DNA of 64,000 nucleotides, taken from positions 35,611,993-35,675,992 of the forward strand of contig OU744448.1 of NCBI GenBank assembly GCA_916610825.1, in the 5' to 3' direction. The notes beneath the pieces were generated by a model that worked only from the letters and a program-made list of their open reading frames with translations, made no database searches and had not been told where the DNA came from. Below, in pieces: positions 23,901-46,111 of this stretch. Source of the stretch: Haliclystus octoradiatus. Lineage: Eukaryota > Cnidaria > Staurozoa > Stauromedusae > Haliclystidae. The position numbers were made by a program, and so were the translations under genes. Every line of letters starts with the position of its first letter. The stretch's first letter is position 1.

Positions 23901-25720
23901 GTCAGTATTTTACACCCACCGCGGGAATTTCACTTATCCGAATTGCACATAAGCGGGTTACACTGTAATCGCAAAATAAAAAGATGCAATCCCAGAAGGA
24001 CAACTATTTGATTGACAAAAGCAGATTGTGATTTGATTGTGATTTGAACAACTGGTAGTACATCTAATAGATGCAACATTGGTGCATACACGTTACGCTC
24101 CGTTCCTCCTGACAATTGATAATAGATGACAAATAGTTGATCTTCATCAGAACAATATCAAGATGGGCTCAAGTTACACAGTGGCATCAGGGACCGAGCA
24201 GAGCAGGCATCCTGGAATCCTAGATTACGAAAGGTTGGAGCAAATCCAGAAGAAAAATGTTTCTACTATGTTTCACACCAGCAATATTGTGACGTTGACA
24301 TCATTTTTGAATTTGTCAACTGTGAGCCTGGGTCCAACAACAGGTTCAGCTTCCTTTTGGAATCGTCTCTAGAGCCATTTCATGATTTTCTTCTGAACAT
24401 TTTGTTGAGTTTTGACCAATAAATCCTCAAAATTTAAAATCATCAATTTTTTTCTAAATTTTCTATAAGTCGGACCCTGCCGTGAACTTTGATATGGAAA
24501 ATGAAAGACATACAAATAAGACAGTCAAAACTGTTGAAATATCAAACAATAAACCTTTTCTGCGTAGCAATTCGTAGTAATAGTCTTATTACCAGGGTCC
24601 GACAAAAGTAAGTTCCAGAAGGTTAGAGCAGATTCAGAAGAAAATGGATATTTTATGATTTATTGGTCAAACATCAACAAAAAAATTCAGAAGAAACGTA
24701 GACACACGTAGCCAACATTTGTTCAAGTATCACTGTTAACAAAGACTTGCAGAACATAGAAATAATATTTATAAATGCTTAATATGATCGGGGTGGATAT
24801 TGTTCCGGCTGCCGGAAAGTTGTTCTCAAAAGGTAATGTTCCGTGCGTCCATTGCGCATTGCCTTTCGATCCAAATTAAATCTTACGGTAAATAGCTTGT
24901 AAAAGAATTGATAGCATCGTAGATTGGATCGACTGTTTTGGAATAAATATAAGACAGAAACGATATTCAACATATCTGTGCATTCATAATTTTATTCTGT
25001 GTTTGATTTATCGAAGTTTTTCAGTGACGTGGCCCAGCGTTTTCAATATTTGAGTGTCCCGAAAGTCAAAAATCTGAAACTCAAAATCGAAGCCGAGTTT
25101 GTTCTCTTTTTCTATAAGTTTAGGAGCGCGTTTGGTGTGGTATTTAGCGTCGTGAATCTCTCATATATAATTCCTTCACCGTCTAGCGCTTTCATTTTAA
25201 ATTATTTTATATATTCTACGATTAAATTGATAAACAGAATTGTTAATTCGAGGAACAGGACCGTCCGTCGCCATTGATGTTGAACTAATGATACAACAAC
25301 AGATAACGCATGCGCAAAAGACGCACGGAACATTATCGCTAGTAATCAGGATTCCGGCAGCCGGAACATTATCCACTTCGTAATATGATATTACATCGTT
25401 GTGGTTGACTGCTTTGACTTACATCCAAGAGATGACACCCTATTATGGGATAACTCCGACTGTCCCACTGGAAATGTTTTATTTAGTCTAGAATATGACG
25501 CTTTTGTCCCAGACGGCTGTGTATACGATGTCTCCCTCCTTTCAGAACCAGCTGATGGCTGCTGAAATGATTGATTTTCTGAATTATCTGGCAATATGAC
25601 AGTGTTATTATACGTTGTTCTGTGTTCGTCCTCCTCCTTGAGGGCCGAGGCAGCCGTTTGATCAACTTTATCAAGCAAAGCCTCTGCTTTATTAGCAAGA
25701 TCATTTATAAGCCAAGACAT
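17938..25720 (-). CDS. GOLGA5: Golgin-84 (GOLGA5), Golgi coiled-coil tether
   Basis: Fourteen exons on the minus strand: 25423-25720, 22636-22860, 21079-21237, 20773-20992, 20124-20247, 19944-20040, 19753-19859, 19505-19666, 19030-19158, 18771-18806, 18440-18692, 18268-18361, 18115-18178, 17938-18033. They give 687 residues (human is about 730). The start MSWLINDLANKAEALLDKVD matches the golgin-84 N-terminus. KRKPLEDEKLFEFLNSS is the conserved motif before the coiled coil. A long heptad-rich region follows, then the tail-anchor: SVRLGRMLRQYPAARLFFIV, LHLWVTFVLLTYQPEMHDGH and a short lumenal tail. Golgin-84 is a C-terminally anchored cis-Golgi tether that binds Rab1 and CASP in intra-Golgi transport. 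The TM segment is split over two exons joined at 18115/18033. Confidence 0.92.
22966..23967. mobile_element. Long-palindrome DNA element with TA-flanked CAGTG termini
   Basis: Starts TA|CAGTGTAACCCGCTTA and ends TAAGCGGGTTACACTG|TA; TA at both ends fits a Tc1/mariner or pogo/Tigger-type target duplication. Almost the whole 1-kb element is a foldback: outer arms share GTATTCGTxATG- and CACGGCGTTGTACAGAATATT-type blocks (~23130-23232 versus ~23812-23920), and inner arms share a block around AATTAATTCTTCCAATTTGT (23513-23600 versus 23700-23790). The short ORF across it is not credible. It lies in the first golgin-84 intron. Imperfect arms (about 90% by eye) indicate some age. Confidence 0.75.
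24222..24710. repeat. Two diverged copies of a dispersed repeat
   Basis: Segment 24215-24425 (CCTAGATTACGAAAGG, GAGCAAATCCAGAAGAAAA) and segment 24600-24705 (GTTAGAGCAGATTCAGAAGA, GATTTATTGGTCAAACATC) share the same ordered motifs, and a third copy lies at 53925-54040. Around the pair are GGTCCGAC/GTCGGACC inverted motifs. Repeat class unknown. Confidence 0.55.
24778..25391. mobile_element. Foldback element (MITE-like) in golgin-84 intron 1
   Basis: Left arm 24785-24860 contains GTGGATATTGTTCCGGCTGC and AATGTTCCGTGCGTC; the right arm 25306-25380 carries their reverse complements (GACGCACGGAACATT, GCAGCCGGAACATTATCCAC). Outer ends read TTAATATGAT and ATCATATTA. The interior is AT-rich and non-coding. 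It ends about 30 bp from the exon-1 donor of golgin-84. Confidence 0.65.
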
Positions 25721-26743
25721 GTCAATTCCAATAATATAAGTTACGTTTAATCTTCTTCTTTCCTTCTCGCTTCTCGGTTGAATTTGAACTCAAAACGACA
25801 TCACATCAGCCATATTGTAAACAAGACGTGGCGAAGGTAGTCTCGATGTCAATACGAGACAAAAAAGGTTAGAAAATGAAAGTTGAAAGTTTAACGCAAC
25901 TTTTAGAGGTAACAATTTACAGTACCGCTCTTTTATGTGTATCCTAATTATATATCTCTATATTATATACGTTGCCGATGGTGTCATCAGCGGTTTTTAA
26001 AAACAGCTCTTCGTGCCATCTTCAAATTGGATATTTAGATGGTCAAAAAGTTTGAAATCTGATTTGACATTTGTTTGTATCTTAAACTAGATTGTCTGTT
26101 TTTACCCTTTAATTAATAGTCAATGTCCCTTTTTGTAAATTGTAACTTTGTCTGTATAGAAGTATAATTGAAAGTTTTGGACAAAGAAACTCGGGAATAT
26201 ATAACATGTATACATTTATTGTAACATAGTATTAATTATGCCGTGGACTATAGAAAAATGTTTATCAAAATTTGTATCCAATTTATTTTCAAATTTATAA
26301 ATTTTGCAAATTACTATGCATACATCATTAATAAAGTGACTCTGTGCAATAATCCAGCAGTTTGTTTTTCAGCTCATGGGGAAATCGGCTTTATGCCGGA
26401 TAGCCGGATAGTAACTAGACTGCGTACCAGACCAAAGGTTTTTTCTGAAACCATAGAAATAATTAAGCTATTAAACTTATATAACATTTTATAATATAGA
26501 AAATAAATCAGGTGTCAGTCAAAATAGAATGTTTTAATAATGGCTGCTGTTGACGTTCACATGTCACATGTTTGTTTTTAGTAAACAGGAATCTATTTGT
26601 TAACAAAAAATTTCTGTAGCAATATCAACATCATATTCATTATAGCAGCTAGAATCTAACCAATATTATTCCAATAGATTATAATAAAACTTTAAGTAAT
26701 AAAATTTACAATAAATACATATCGCTTCTAATTAGTCCTACTG
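25721..26743. other. Intergenic region between golgin-84 5' end and POLR3F 3' end
   Basis: Holds the golgin-84 promoter and 5' UTR (minus strand) and the 3' UTR of the POLR3F gene, also minus. AT-rich, with no coding exon seen; a short open frame near 26243-26494 has no recognisable protein features. Confidence 0.5.
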
Positions 26744-37520
<10,777 letters not shown>

Positions 37521-38240
37521 CTTTGAAATGTCAGCCAGCCTCAGTTACGAATATGTGACGTCCACTCAATTGAGGTTTCTCTACCTATAGGTCGCGTGCC
37601 AAATGCCTTGTTTATGCACTAAATGAATTTATAGTTATACTTACAATATATAAAAATTGCATGTCAACTTCCAGCCTCAATGACTAGAAAGAAACCGTTG
37701 ATTCCACATTGAAAGACCTCGGATAATTTTAACTCAATCATCTAGTAAAATGAGTCAGAAACTGTCTGATGACCACGTGCTGAATTTATTATAATGTATT
37801 ACATCTCGGTCAATTTTTGGCATTGTCATTGTCACATTTGCAGGAAGACATGATATCTTTACTACTATCAAGATATTATAATTAAAACTATTTTAATAAT
37901 GATTTTATCTTTCCAAAGACGTCACAACTCGCCAATGGCGTCGTTGATACTGGAAGAGATCATGGAAGTTGATGGCATGGCAACGAGTTCATGAAAATCG
38001 TAATTTAAATGTTGAATCTGAGACTATTGGTTGGTCTATTTATATATATTACATCATTACTTCAAAACTGAATATTTCTCTACAGTGGCTATCGCTTTTG
38101 AATCCTACAAAAGTAAACAGCTACATGTGTACGCATGATGGGGGGGGGGGGGGGGGGCGTTCATAAACTGACCACAATTGATAATATTGTGGTACACAGT
38201 GAAGACTATCTGACTATTCCAGTGTTTCATTATGGTACAT
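37521..38240. other. POLR3F 5' flank and 3' flank of synaptotagmin gene
   Basis: Both genes are on the minus strand, so this holds the POLR3F promoter and 5' UTR and the 3' UTR of the synaptotagmin-14/16 gene. An uninterrupted run of 18 G lies at 38140-38157. No coding exon seen. Confidence 0.5.
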
Positions 38241-38578
38241 TTAATAATCATCGTTGTAAATTCGATCAATTGCACCCAGCACATGCCATTTTCTAACAGG
38301 CTTGCCTTTGGCCTCAAGCATTTCACGCCAATGGTACTGTTCCTCTTCGCTTGTGCTATCTCGACCAATGGAGAACCAGCCGACAATCTCCTTGCGTCGC
38401 ATTTTTCTGATATTTACAATTGAAAACATGACGCTAACACTTGGCAAATCGAATTCAATAATCTGAAAGACGTAAGTTTCGTTGTATTCTGGATCGAACA
38501 TTGCACGCCGGATGGATGTTTTGCTCTTAGCCAATTGTTGCCCGACAGAATTGAATAGACACACTTTGACGTAGGTGT
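38241..38578 (-). other. Alternative terminal exon B of the synaptotagmin gene
   Basis: Encodes DTYVKVCLFNSVGQQLAKSK, RRAMFDPEYNETYVFQ, RRKEIVGWFSIGRDSTSEEE, QYHWREML and a longer tail ending in IDRIYNDDY. Acceptor tgtttcag. It is closer to the vertebrate SYT14/16 C-terminus (VKLCLLNS-, GWIALG-type text as remembered) than exon A, so it may be the ancestral copy; that polarity is inference. Confidence 0.85.
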
Positions 38579-38649
38579 CTGAAACAACACAACAACAATA
38601 ACACATTTGACTCAAATGATTTTCATCACTTCATATTATTTACACATTC

Positions 38650-38703
<54 letters not shown>

Positions 38704-41700
38704 TATTTATTCTAATTTTAAAATTCTATCTATAATAAACAACATGAGGGATGATTAGGTTGATGATGCTAAACAGTGCCAATGACTCGATGCCTCATCT
38801 TTTGTTTTTAATTCACTCCAATGCCGCCGTTCTGATTCGCCACTTGAGTTTTTTCCCAACGCAAACCAACCCACAATGTCTTTGCGTTTTCTTGCTTTAC
38901 TTAGCGCCACAACCGTGAATGTTATTGTTACTTCACATAAATCATTTTCTGACATTTGAAAGACAAAACTCTCATTGTACTCTGGGTCGCTCATCGCACG
39001 TCTAATTGTGGTTTTGCTTTTTGATACTTGACGGCCACGGCATGACAGGACTTGAATTTTCACGTACGTATCTGACATTGAAAATTAACATGGGACCATA
39101 TTGTATCATTATGAATTTAAAACCGTTCCTATGGCTATAGAGTAATCCACTTACAATTCAGTGGCATGCTAGCCTGCGTGCAGACCTCAAAGGATCAAAA
39201 TGTTCTCGTTATGGAGCCCCATATTTACATGGGTTAATGGCCTGTATTTTGTGTGTGAAATTGCGAAAAGACATTTTCAACAGCGTTATTGTGTGTTTGA
39301 GAGTTTACTGCGCGAGTTTACAAAACAAAACGAAAAAGCAGCACAGCAATCAACATGTTTGAGTGAAAATCATTATTTGGGACATCAAAGTTCAAAACAT
39401 TATCCTGGGGATGAACCCCCAGACCCCCATTTCAAGAAATCAAAACCTACATAGCATACAAATTTTAGATCATGTCAAACTTTTAATACTTGCAAACATA
39501 ATTACTGCCGTTCTACCTTTAACTGTTCAGCTGAATACTGTAATTCTATTTCAAAGCGAAATTAAATTTTAAATTAAATCATTTTCAAATGATGTTGGTT
39601 GAATAAGTGAAGTTTGAAATTTCCATTACGTTATGCATGACATTGCGAAAATTGAGCGCTATTTCCTATTTTAGAAACATTTTTGATATTGAGTATTCTA
39701 ATTTTAGTCTTTTTAGAATTGGCTATAAAGATCTATAGCTACTATAATCAATCATGAATAGGCGATTTCAATTGAGAGAGTAATTACAACTTGAATTTTA
39801 AACATTTGGCAGTCCTGACCCGTCTTAAAAAATTGGAAACTAATGATGAATAAAACGAGAAACTTTTTCCATATTTGATAATTAGTCTAACCAACCTTTT
39901 CGTTGAAATATCAAAATTTGATTTGTTAAATTTGATATTCTCAACGTAGCCTATCATCGATTGAAGCACATTGTGAAATTTTTGGCTGCAAACTAGCTAA
40001 AACAATAGCTGAAAACATTGTCCAATCAGAAACGGTACATGGTAAACACTTATGAGTCTAAAGAAGATTGCGCTCAAATTTTTGGTCTAAACATTTCCGG
40101 TCAGAACAGCCAACGAGCCAATCAGAGTTAGATCTAACAGCCAACGAGCCAATCAGATTTAGATCTAGATTTAGAAGGTCTGCATGCAGGCTGCATTTGT
40201 AAAATTAATCAAAACTAATTAATAAATTCAATAATATTCAAAACAGTTCACAAATACCTGGAGCTCTTGGCATTTGCAGCGTTCTGAGGTTGCTTGCTTT
40301 TAAAACTTCTACAGTTAAACGTCCCGTAAGTGATGCATAACAAAGTGAGACTAACAGTTCTGGTGACCCACCATGGACCACACCCACTGATGAATTGGAA
40401 CCGAACCCAGAAGCAGAACCGAATGATTGAAGGCTAGATGTTTCAGTTAAGTCGTACAACGAGTCAGAGCTCTACAACAAAGATACCATCATCATTATCA
40501 TCATCATCTCTACAACGATTGATTCACGTAAAATAAGTCCGTCCGTTCTGTTTGTCATTATTCTGTTTGTCAGTCTTCCGCTTCGTCAGCAGCAATGTCT
40601 ATTGTGTTGTTCTGTTGTGCCATGTCATCATCAGCAGCAAGCAATGCCTGCCATGTACAACAATAAATAATAAATATCATAAATAAACAGATCTATGTGT
40701 CATCTATAGATGTGATTGGACAGTGTCTCTTTCAAATAACAAACACAGTCAATCCTTAATCGATTATTTACCTAATAATATTTTACTTTATTGCTTAGTG
40801 TTTAGAAATATTGAAACAATTTAATTCATTGGATTTTATTTAAAACAATTAAATGATTTGTATTTACTTGAGCATGGTGAATAAGTTAATTTGTCTCTGC
40901 ACATGAGACTGATTGCTAAAATAACATTGTACCAAATAATTCAAGGCTGCTTTCGTAATAGAAGACTTTTCTTTAAGTTATTCAAATCAACATTCTGCAA
41001 TTGATAGCGTAGAAAACGTGTGTGCACTTGAAGTGAACAGTATCCTATCCTCTTAAGACATGTATTCTCTGTTTGTGTCAATTCGTGATTGTTTTCTTAA
41101 TGTTTTGATTTTGAAATTATATTAGCAGCACCAAGATTTTCAAAATAAAAGATTTCATTGTTTAAATAGAATTTATTCGTCACTCCATTTGATACTTCTA
41201 TTGTTCAAAGATGAAAATGTCAACGCATTTAGAGTTGATGAGAAAACCATTTTTGACTTTTGAATGAATAATTTCTGATGAAAATCTTATAATATCTGCA
41301 ACAATTTTCCACCAGAAAAAATAACGTTCAAACATAAAAATTGACACTGAGATGAATCACATTAAATTTGACCAAAATATACAGAAAAAGTTCATTTATT
41401 TTTAAATTTCATTATTATCAGTGTATGTTTATTGTTTGGTTGATAAGCTATTTGATTATTTCTTTCTGCAATGTTGTTTGACTATGGTTCAGCTACAGAC
41501 AGTAAACATATTACAATAAACGCTTCCTGTCCAGCCTAAAATACATATAGTTTTAAATCTTTATGGACAGAAATAATTGATAAATATTTCAAAAGTAACA
41601 AAGTAATTAGTAATTCGTAATTAATTACCTTTGTCGGAAAAGTAATTAATAATGTAACAAAGCAAGAGGCGCACAATGTAATGGCGCACCTTGGTATCAC

Positions 41701-44700
41701 ATGAAGCTTTATTGGCGCGGGTTGGTGAATAAAACAATAAAAATGTAAACAAACTTGCTTGAATCGTTTTCAAAGTTTATATTTCGATCGTTTATTCTGT
41801 CATATTGTCAGTTTTTAGTTATATATTGACGGAGAAATGGAATTTTGAATAAGAGCAATGATGTATTTTGGAGAGTTGATATTTAATTTCAGGTATTTCT
41901 CTGACTATCATTATTTAGTGCTTACAAATTTCCAACGGCAGCGATTCAGTTTGTTTATAAAATTTTGAAATTCAAAATAGCTGAATTCAGCAAATTTCTA
42001 TTTTTGTTTGCACCTCCTTGTATTGTTCTTAGATGGGCCGACCAACCAACACCTGGCTGTAACTCACATGACATCAAGGTGTGCTGCGATTTAGCACACT
42101 ATATTTTTGGTTTATGGCACATCTTTTAACGGCATGGAATTAACTCCGCAGCTAAAAAGTCGCTTTATCGCAGCTAAATAGATAATTATCGCAGCTGAAT
42201 GACTGATAGCCACATCTTTCAAAGATTGCAGCTAAAACGTCATTTCGCGGCATTTCCATAGCTAGTTGTCTAATAGACGCATCTTTGAAAGATCTCAGTT
42301 TAAAAGTCTTTTGCCTAAGCTAAATAGATCATTTCCGCAGCTAATTGTCTGATACATGCAACTTTGAAAACAGCAGCTAAAAAGCAATGTGTTTGCATCC
42401 TTTCCCCAAAACATGCAAATGAATGGACCATTACATCATATATTCTCTGCTAGCCACCTTGATTGATCACACTGGTAATAATCTTTCAATCCTTGCCCCA
42501 TAAGTTTAGAATAAGATGTTTTCCTTCTTTGTCAATGGATAACATAGTGTGAGCTTGATTGTTAAAACTTTTACAGAATTCCAGCATTTTACGATGCGGC
42601 GTTGTTGTTGTTGTTGTATATCGAGTGCATGATCGTTATTATCTTCGGAAGTGTAGTCTTGCATCAAGAAAGAACAATGTCAAATGAAAATATTTTTCAT
42701 GCATACAAACATGTGTAGTAAAGGCAAATGGCCCGCGAAAACCAACCAATTAAATCACAGTTAGATCCAGAATGACACTGATTGGATTCCTGTAACGGAA
42801 GGCCCTTAAAGGAATGAAATATGTTAAGTAGCTGCGATAAAATATTTTTTGCTGCGGTAAAGATCCAATTAGATGCAGTTAACAGGCTTTATAGCTGATA
42901 CTAATTAGATGTGATAAAGGGACTTTTTAGCTGCAGGAAACATACTAAATAGCTTAGACTAATTTTGATGAAGTAAATTGACTTTAGGCCTACAGATGCA
43001 GTAAATTGATTGAATAGCTGTGACTAATTAATAGCGAGCCGCAGTAAATAAACATAATAGCTGGAACTGGTTAGATGCGGTTAACAGGACTTTTTAGCTG
43101 TGGACATTTAATAATATCCCGTTTTTAATAGTTGGACAGTTTGATTAGGCCCTCATTGGAGTGCCACGCTAAATTGGTGTCTTCTTGGCAGCCCGCGATA
43201 GATGAAGGGAAGAGAAACCAGAATGAGGATCACATTCAAGATGGCGTATCTGTCTTACCGTCAATCCCCTGGGGGTTAATGTCTTCCAAAATTGCTCATC
43301 TGACATTGGACTATCCAGGTCTACCTCACTGAGTTTCAATTCGATTTCTCCTATCAGCCGGTCTTTACTGACCCGTTCATGGCCGTAAAGTCTCACCCTA
43401 AGACTGCATTCGTCTATCGTTTGTTGTATCATGTGCCCAAATGAGAATGTTTCATTGAAGACTGGGTTTGCTGCTGGTCTTACTTTGGTCTTAAACCTTT
43501 GGCGTTTATGTGGTAATAAAACTAGACGCACCTGGGCGGTAGAGGCCCCCCCTCGGGCTTTAGATGGGATCTCATCTGCTCTAATAACAGAGATATTTAG
43601 TTTTTGTGCCCCTGGGGAGTAATGGAATTCAAGTAAAATCTTTCCAGCTATTGACACAGGTTCTGCCTCTTCAAAGTTTAATCTGCTGTCTATGTTATTA
43701 TCATTGGGACCAATCCTTCTTCCAGATTGTGGCGATATTTCGCTTTCAGATGCGGTCTGTCCATAGGAATGGCCATATGACGATGCACTTTCTCCTAGGG
43801 CGATGTCTCCGTCTGATTTGCTCCCTATATCAAAACTAGACCTTCTGCTACTTCTTCGACTAATTTCTTTCGATGATGCAGGTCCTAATATATCTTCATC
43901 TGTCAGTTCTGCATCATCCATGTAATAGTCTTGTTGTAGTTCAGTGTATCCATTTCCTTTGGGGCTTTCTTCGTCCTCGACACCGCCAAATTTGCAACAC
44001 ATATCTCGCTTCAAGAGCTGATAGACAATGCATAATATCACGATGCATCCAATCAAGACACACAAAAATACTATAGCAGGTATCGGTACTGCAAATAAAA
44101 GAAATTAAAAATATAAATAACATCTCGAATGATTTGAAATATGATTGATAACTAACAGCACGTAATTAAGAACGCCATTTTGAATAATTACCCTTTGTTG
44201 AGTCCACAGTGCTCATATCAACGACCACGTGACCATGATAGAATTAAATCATTCTGTAAAGCAGTCCTTCGTACGATGTCTTAATTTATTACTACCCAGA
44301 ACAATTATCACTACTTATATTGTTTCATCTGCCACTTCTGATAAAGGCCGCAAACAAATCTAAAATACGGACGGCCTGAGATTTATTATATGTAACAATG
44401 TGCTCACCAGTTAACTAATAAATTATTCATGAATAGTACTAAGGAAGGACTGGCGCTTGCCTAAAGTCTTCTAACGAACTAGCAATTCAATGCTACATAG
44501 AATTAGCAGTGTTATTGGTCTTACAGTATTCCAGTCAACAGTTCTGTTTCAAATGATGGAGCGGTTACCATCTATTAACACACCATTTGCATATAAACAA
44601 GCGTTTTACCGTCTTGGAATTCTCAGAGTGATGTAAGGTTGATTACGGTTGCCATGGTAGCTGAGCACAGACCGAAGCAATCATAAAGAAGGGGAATGTT

Positions 44701-45142
44701 ATAACTAGCAGAAATAGCCTCAAATGACGGGCGATACATAGATTTATATATACATTTGTGAGTGTGTTTTTGAAATGACGGGTGTGGCACTGACTCATAA
44801 TTTTGTGAATACGATTGACGGCCATTTAATAGATTAAACAGATAGACTGAGGCTACGCTTAACTTTTTCAAATGTTTTATGACGAACGGGATGAGAAAAA
44901 TGAAAACATCACTAATAAATCATAAGAACTCTACAATTCTGATGTGATCAATTTCAGTCATGTCATCGTGAACCTTGCTGAACATTAGTGTTGAATTTAA
45001 TAGCTGCGTCATAATTCTGAAACGAGGGACCAGTTATTAACACTGGCTGCGTGTCTCATTTTCAAATTCAATCTTAGAGTTGTCATTAATTACCTGAGCT
45101 TGCTGTGGCGATCTCTGCAGCCCCTTGCGAACGATCCGCCAT
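38241..45142 (-). CDS. Synaptotagmin-14/16-like protein with two alternative C2B terminal exons
   Basis: Common exons 45094-45142, 43259-44088 and 40258-40471 splice to either of two last exons: A (38755-39071, 469 residues) or B (38241-38578, 476 residues). Both start with acceptor plus a G|A(C/T)AC codon split coding DTYVK, and each has its own stop. Order: short N-terminus (MADRSQGAAEIATASS), one TM helix (IPAIVFLCVLIGCIVILCIV), acidic and Ser-rich linker, C2A (KILLEFHYSPGAQKLNISVI ...), linker LYDLTETSSLQSFGSASGFG, C2B. The linker motif and a C2A without the calcium-binding aspartates (IPSKARGGASTAQ replaces the usual Asp loop) are typical of SYT14/16. The family is a Ca-independent membrane-trafficking group. 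The two terminal exons match over most of their length, so they arose by tandem duplication. Confidence 0.88.
38755..39071 (-). other. Alternative terminal exon A of the synaptotagmin gene
   Basis: Encodes the second half of C2B: DTYVKIQVLSCRGRQVSKSK, RRAMSDPEYNESFVFQ, KRKDIVGWFALGKNSSGESE, RRHWSELK and a TAG/TGA-type stop after HWHCLASST. The acceptor is tcaatgtcag. It comes first in transcription order. A (TAA)n run of about 17 units (38650-38702) separates it from exon B. Confidence 0.85.
39168..40199. mobile_element. Possible MITE bounded by ~21-bp inverted repeats
   Basis: ATGCTAGCCTGCGTGCAGACC at 39168 and GGTCTGCATGCAGGCTGCAT at 40179 form imperfect inverted ends about 1 kb apart in the synaptotagmin intron. 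Inside the right end, CAGCCAACGAGCCAATCAGA is tandemly repeated (40109, 40139). No transposase frame is visible and target duplications are not clear. Confidence 0.35.
42144..43109. mobile_element. Foldback element with internal 'CAGCTAAA' subrepeats
   Basis: The left third (42144-42400) carries direct repeats built on CGCAGCTAAATAG and CAGCTAAAAAGTC; the right third (42820-43109) carries the same words inverted (CTATTTAGCTGCG-like, GACTTTTTAGCTG). At least four to six units lie on each side, separated by non-repetitive sequence. This is the arrangement of foldback transposons, whose long inverted ends contain short tandem subrepeats. No ORF. It lies in the intron next to the C2A exon of the synaptotagmin gene. 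Confidence 0.6.
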
Positions 45143-46111
45143 GCCAAATATAAAATTCTCGTTCGGAATGATTCAATCGAATTCAGACTTTTACTGATGG
45201 AATCGGCTATAGATTCGATCAACGTTTAGATCCAGTTAGAGCGGTTATCATCTCAACTCTAGCAGTCCATACAAATGTTAAAGAAATTTAAATCTAACGG
45301 CATTTTAAAACATTTATGTATGGCCGTATTTAAAATCCATGCGAAAGAGCGAGAGCAAAGTAAAGCGACAATTTCAGTTGCGTTTGAAGCAGAGCAGATG
45401 GCCTCACAGGACTGACGGCTATAGTTTGACGCAAAACATTATAATTCGGTTCACCTGTCTCTGTCTGCGCTGTGACGAATGCATAAATTATGACTTCACA
45501 GGCTCAGAACTATCGCCGGACCCTAATTAAGTACCGACCGTATATCATTTAATTTATATATATCGACCTTCATTATACATATCTGTCTAAACTCATTTAA
45601 ATGTTTATTCATATAAGCTCAACAGTAAGCTAAAGTTTATAGTTATCTGGAAGTGGTATGGGATATTTCAAATTGAAGAATACCTATAATTTTCCAGTCA
45701 GGACAGCCGTAAAAAATATACCACGATATACCACGTGACCCATTGGTGACTGCATCCTGCTCCGATAGTCTATACTGTGTTTGTTGTGAGATACGCTCCA
45801 GCTGAATCCAAAAGTTGTGTTTAAAACGCGAGTAAATATCATTAGTTAATACATCATAGCTATACTGTTCCCAGTCAGGTGGCCTTCCCGTTCAGATTTA
45901 GTAATGACTTGAATCCACATTGCGTTGCGTAGTTTAGTTTCGAAAGTCATTAACCTCTGTTGAATGCTACGTAGGAGCCAGTGATTGGAGATATCATACA
46001 GTTTCTCTGTTCCAGGAAGCCTCTTCACCAGGTAATCCAAATTATGTAAAACACACATCGATGTATTCGAGGCTATAACAATACATGTCTTTCATCAGCC
46101 TAGCTGTTATC
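45143..46111. other. Intergenic region, synaptotagmin 5' flank to calmodulin-like 3' flank
   Basis: No coding exon identified. Holds the synaptotagmin promoter and 5' UTR and the 3' UTR of the calmodulin-like gene (both minus strand). The open frames here show no recognisable domain. Confidence 0.5.

Noticed and set aside
43431-44076. Plus-strand ORFs opposite the synaptotagmin exon
   Set aside because: No domain features; the minus strand carries a clear TM segment and C2A domain with proper splice sites.
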